NCBI GenBank assembly: GCA_951217055.1
Contig: OX578282.1
Location: forward strand, 42,708,329 to 42,772,328
Source: Gerris lacustris
Lineage: Eukaryota > Arthropoda > Insecta > Hemiptera > Gerridae
DNA length: 64,000 nt
Direction: 5' to 3'
Made by a program: the position numbers and the translations under genes. The notes under the pieces were generated by a model that worked only from the letters and a program-made list of their open reading frames with translations, had not been told where the DNA came from and ran no database searches. Of the stretch, positions 60,260 through 64,000 are shown one piece after another (positions within the stretch are counted from its first letter, which is position 1; every line of letters begins with the position of its first letter).

Positions 60260-60640
60260 TGGATTCGAAATTAAATGGACATCATTTTAGAATTTTTTAA
60301 TAGTTGGAACTTTTTTCAAGAAATATTTTTTTTTTATTCAGAGTTTTTGAGGGCTAGCATCCCCAAATTTGGAGCTAAAATTAATTTCTCGATTTCGCCT
60401 CGGGATATGATTTTTCTGAACATGTATGCTAAATTTTGTCAAATTCGGCTCAGTATTTTAGGCTCCACAGAAAGACATTTTTTTAAAAAAAACAACACTT
60501 TTTTTTGGACTCAGGGGACTTCAAAACGTGTAAATCCATCAAAATATCATCGAATTTTTGGGCTATCCCAATACTTTCTCTTTATAAGAGGAAGTAAAAA
60601 CTTAAAATTCAAAACTACTTGTTCAATGGAATGAAATAAG
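60260..60640 (-). repeat. Family B, inverted copy
   Basis: The reverse complement carries 'gaggcgaaatcgagaaattaatttt' and 'gctccaaatttgggg', as at 56515-56565, and a 'gatttacacgtttt' phrase as at 56450. The 119-codon frame (60275-60634) is rich in Phe/Ile, lies wholly within the repeat and is not considered a gene. Confidence 0.6.
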
Positions 60641-60654
60641 AGTTGGTTAGGCGT

Positions 60655-60850
60655 AGAAGTAGTTTAAGGTGGCTTTCACACCGAAGTAGCAAGTCACGGG
60701 TTGCATGCGTCCTGGAAACACCAGATTATCTAAGGAGTCGAGGTAATTTAACAAGCCTACACACCGAAGATGCAAGTGCGACGTGCATCCTGAAAGCAAG
60801 ATGCACGTGCGACTCAAGAACCAGCCGGCTGGTTCTCGAATTTTAACTAA
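60655..60850. repeat. GC-richer repeat-like segment
   Basis: Two diverged direct copies of a 'ca(c)accgaagtagcaagt' motif (about 60677 and 60761), self-complementary GTGCGACGTGCATC-type sequence, and a small palindrome AACCAGCCGGCTGGTT near 60820. It looks like a fragment of a MITE, but no outer inverted repeat was found. Confidence 0.4.
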
Positions 60851-62475
60851 TAATGAATTTCTGGGTCTTAAATGAAATACATAGATTATATATGTGACAA
60901 GTTCTATTCTATGCGTTTCTTATTATCTGGATTCTGGATCCTTATTATTAAGAAAAACGTAATTTAAAGAATTGATTGAACTAGGATTAAAACTAGTTTG
61001 TCTTTCCTTCAAAAGAACCAAAATAATCAATTAAATAAAATTCTGCGATTTTTTTTTTTTTTTTATTAACATTAATTTAAATTATTCAATCCGGAATGCG
61101 TTTGTTTTATTTTATTCGGCATCCGTAATTCTTCGATGTGTGTATTTGTATTATTGGTCATATTTGTAAATTGAATTACGTAATTCCAGGCATTCAATAA
61201 CATTTCGAAGAACCCACAAATTATTTTATACTCAAACACGATTTTAAACTTAATGATTGAAAGAAAAAAAAAATAGAATACAATCTAAGAAGGTGTATCC
61301 TATTTGATTCATTATTGCTAATTGTTCTACGAATTAGAATGAGAATCTTATTCGAATAATACTCATAAGAATCCAAGAATCATCTTTAAATGTGTATGTC
61401 GTAATTTTCAAAGATAATTTAAAACTCTTTAAATATCATTTCATCAGCTTAAAAAAAGGGTTGTTTTGATATATTGAAAAGAAATTACTTAAGTATTACT
61501 TCATCGGAAGGTTATAAGAAAGAAACGAACTCAGGAAGACCTTAAAATACACGGCTAATGTTAAGGTTAAGGTCACGTAAGAGCATTTACGTCTACGTAA
61601 GAAATCAGAGCTGACAACCTTAACACACCTTCTTTTACCTAAGTCATCTGATGAAACTTTCCTTCCTTCCAAACCAGTGTTGCTCAACTAATAATTATAC
61701 ACGTTTTAAAAGAAAAAAAAGTGATTCACTGCTTTATTAGACTAAGGTCTATTGTTTGTTAAATGACCATGTGGAACTAGAGTGATCAAGAATGATTGAT
61801 ATTGTACAATTCAAGATCATTAGTAAATTTTGTTTTGTTTATATATTGTCATAAATTGACAGGGATCAGTTCGTAATTTTTCTTTTATAAGTCGTTCACA
61901 CCATACTAAAGGCACGTGCCAGACCACATTAGCTTTTAAGAAAATCAATGTACTATACAATAAAATTACATCTACCTCAAATGTTACAATGAGAAAATAA
62001 ATATACAATATACAAGGTGCGTCGATGCCGCCACATTAAAATAAGGAATGATGTTAATTCAATTAAATTGATTCTTGTTGATTCTTGAGGAAGAAAAAAA
62101 TAAATATACAAAATTATAAATGTCAGTTGCCACAGAAGGAATTTTAGTGGAATTAAATTGAGAAATATACTAGTCATTAGGATTAAATTTCAAGATTCTT
62201 TGTTCAGATAAAAAGATTAATTTACGCTATTAAGGTAAACAGATATTTATCACCGCATTAATGTATTTAAATATGTTTTGGTAAATCGATACGGGCTGGA
62301 GACAACTCTTTTGGTTTAGCTAATTCAGACTGATAAATAATGTTACTGGAGTTTTGCTAAATGTAATTATCGAACAAATGAGTCAAAAAGCTAAATGAAT
62401 CGGTGACTCTGTCCCCTATTTTTGGTGAATGGACGTTCTTTGTTCTTTCTCTGGCCCGTGTCTTCGTTTAAACAG
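60851..62475. other. AT-rich stretch upstream of a candidate exon
   Basis: Only short chance frames. The last 45 bases hold a long pyrimidine-rich tract, 'ttctttgttctttctctggcc', then 'aaacag', the 3' splice site of the candidate exon at 62476. Confidence 0.4.
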
Positions 62476-62557
62476 AATCTCAAATGAACTGGGCACATCG
62501 TCGGACGAACTGGTCAGGATCCTAAAAAAAGGCGAAAGAAAGAATCAAATTAATTAA
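62476..62557 (+). CDS. Candidate coding exon (possibly terminal), protein unknown
   Basis: After a strong pyrimidine tract and CAG, one base completes a codon. Then ISNELGTSSDELVRILKKGE and six more residues lead to a TAA (62555-62557). The first base fits the two bases left by the candidate exon at 46406 and yields a Leu codon at the junction. The 3' limit is uncertain: the frame may end at this stop, or splice out earlier, for example at the weak donor CTG|GTCAGG. On the opposite strand a good acceptor ending at 62522 opens another frame (ILTSSSDDVPSSFEILFKRR..., stop 62416-62418). Strand choice therefore rests on phase agreement with 46406. The protein is not recognised. Confidence 0.4.
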
Positions 62558-64000
62558 CATAAAATGAACAACTTTGGTCCTGTTTTTAAAATATCTCTTT
62601 AGGTTTTCTTCGCTATGACTTAGTTATCAAAATAATAAAGGTAGAAACAGTTATTATTGTATGATATTTAACATAGTAAATGGCTATGAAGTTTTGATAA
62701 GTTGATAAACGCAACAGTTCAACAAAGTTCAATTTCCTTTTGAACTAAGAAAAGTGACTCAAGAAATTCTTTTACAGCGATACACTATCGAAAAATCTTA
62801 ACGTGTAATACGGAGAGAAACGTGTCTAATAAAGATTGGATTGTTGCGGAAAAAGAACACCACTGAAAGCGATAAGCGCCATATACCGCCTATGAATCGG
62901 CGGCAACTTCATTCTTGATTTAGGCCCATTTTCACAGTGGATTTTCCGCTATCTTAATTGATTCGACGTACCTCCGTACCGTACACCAAGTACCTACAGT
63001 CAAGAAAACTGTTTTTTTTTTCACTTTTAAAAAGATGAAAAATTATACGCTTCATTAAAGTTTGATGCACATCTTCACTTTCATTCTATATCATTTTATG
63101 AATAGAAAAGTGCGAAGAGCTTAGAAAAAAATGGGAGGAAAAGCAATATAATAAAAAGCAATATAATAAGCAATATGATAGCAAATCAGCAGTAAAGTAT
63201 ACTGGATCAAGAGAAAGTTTAACTACTAGAAAAAAACCGTATATAAAAGAGATACTGAGAAATCATAGATGTAACAGATGAAGTTGCTGATTCGAAAATC
63301 CAGTATTGACTTGTTTATCGGGAAGAACCAACTATCTTAGGTAACAGTGTGGTCAGATGAGTAGCTTAGTCACTAAGAGATTGGCGTAACACCAATATTA
63401 TTATATTGTCATTCAGATCTCCATAATACCCAAATAGATATCACCTTAAGGTCATAAGTAATATGATATGTATAGATTGTGTGATTCGATATAGGTCGAA
63501 GTATACCTATATGAAAGTACTGTAATGAACACGTTAATATAGTTACATGTAACATGTTTGTAAGTTATAATTAAATAATGAGCATTATCTGTTTTTTGGT
63601 CAAGATTATATTATAAAAAGTCATATATTTTAGTATTAGTATGTGCAAGAATGGTTTTTGCAAAGTAGAACAGACTGGTTTTTGTTACCGTGCTCGTAAA
63701 TAAGCAGATTCTAAAGTTTAAACGTGGACAATTCGACAATGGAGGTAAAAGTATTTCACGCAGATGGTCACTTCGAGTAGAAGCGTAAAATGGCCAATCC
63801 CCCTATGTAAAAGTAATGGGGGGATAAAACAGCAAATAGTACATGATGCCTGGATAAACAACAATATTGCCTCGATGGACTCATGCCCGGTTCTTTTTAA
63901 GCAATATCCTTTGTTGTTTGCCCAAATGTACTGGTAAAGGGGAACGGTAACGATTAGGAGAAGTAACGCAAGGGAGTGAAAATATTTAAACTATATTTTA
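62558..64000. other. AT-rich stretch to the right edge
   Basis: A GC-richer patch near 62860-63000 and another at 63720-63935 were examined. Neither gave a splice-bounded frame or inverted repeat that I could support. Confidence 0.35.

Noticed and set aside
60275..60634. 119-codon plus frame
   Set aside because: Lies inside an inverted family B copy and has no recognisable motif.
62416..62521. Minus-strand exon overlapping the plus-strand candidate at 62476
   Set aside because: It has a good acceptor, and two of its frames end at nearby stops. The plus-strand reading was preferred because its phase fits the exon at 46406; not excluded.

Overview
This window looks like non-coding, repeat-laden DNA from an animal nuclear genome. 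It is strongly AT-rich, has no dense gene cluster, and its longest open frames are short and mostly explained by simple repeats. The best-supported genes are two tRNA-Ile(UAU) genes, each with a canonical intron after position 37. Terminal-inverted-repeat (TIR) elements of hAT, pogo/Tc1 and unassigned types are common. There are also SINE-like retroposons with 5S-rRNA-like and tRNA-like heads, and many (AT)n tracts. Together these suggest an arthropod, perhaps a large-genome insect, but nothing here fixes the species.

Layout. 1-6.7 kb: a partial minus-strand open frame at the left edge, the two tRNA genes (4486-4576, 5698-5788) and old dispersed repeats. 7.8-8.1 kb: an unexplained GC-richer island. 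8.7-12.4 kb: three inverted-repeat elements and a 140-bp AT array. 13.7-25.1 kb: a local duplication, a tRNA-like SINE, a TA-flanked MITE, a poly(T) insertion between two identical 69-bp repeats, a hAT-like element and a 5S-like SINE with poly(A). 25-36 kb: copies of an abundant inverted-repeat family (here 'family A'), one carrying a large minisatellite, plus a pogo-like MITE. 36-46 kb: a reverse-transcriptase relic, a small MITE family and tandem arrays. 46-64 kb: a well-formed candidate coding exon, more family A copies, minisatellites, degenerate SINEs, a GC-palindrome MITE and a second candidate exon.

Protein-coding content is sparse and inferred. Three plus-strand segments (28875-28935, 46406-46525, 62476-62557) each start at a strong 3' splice site. 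Their open frames join in compatible phase, so they may be exons of one gene with introns of about 16-17 kb. A minus-strand segment (54178-54258) could be a first coding exon lying inside one of those introns. I could not identify any of these proteins. Most of the window would then be intronic or intergenic DNA shaped by transposon insertion and tandem expansion.

I found no operon, CRISPR array, viral genome or multi-gene system. The most unusual structures are the minisatellite grown inside a family A copy, the 5S-like SINE family, the 69-bp duplication around a poly(T) insertion, and the 96-bp higher-order repeat just upstream of a candidate exon.
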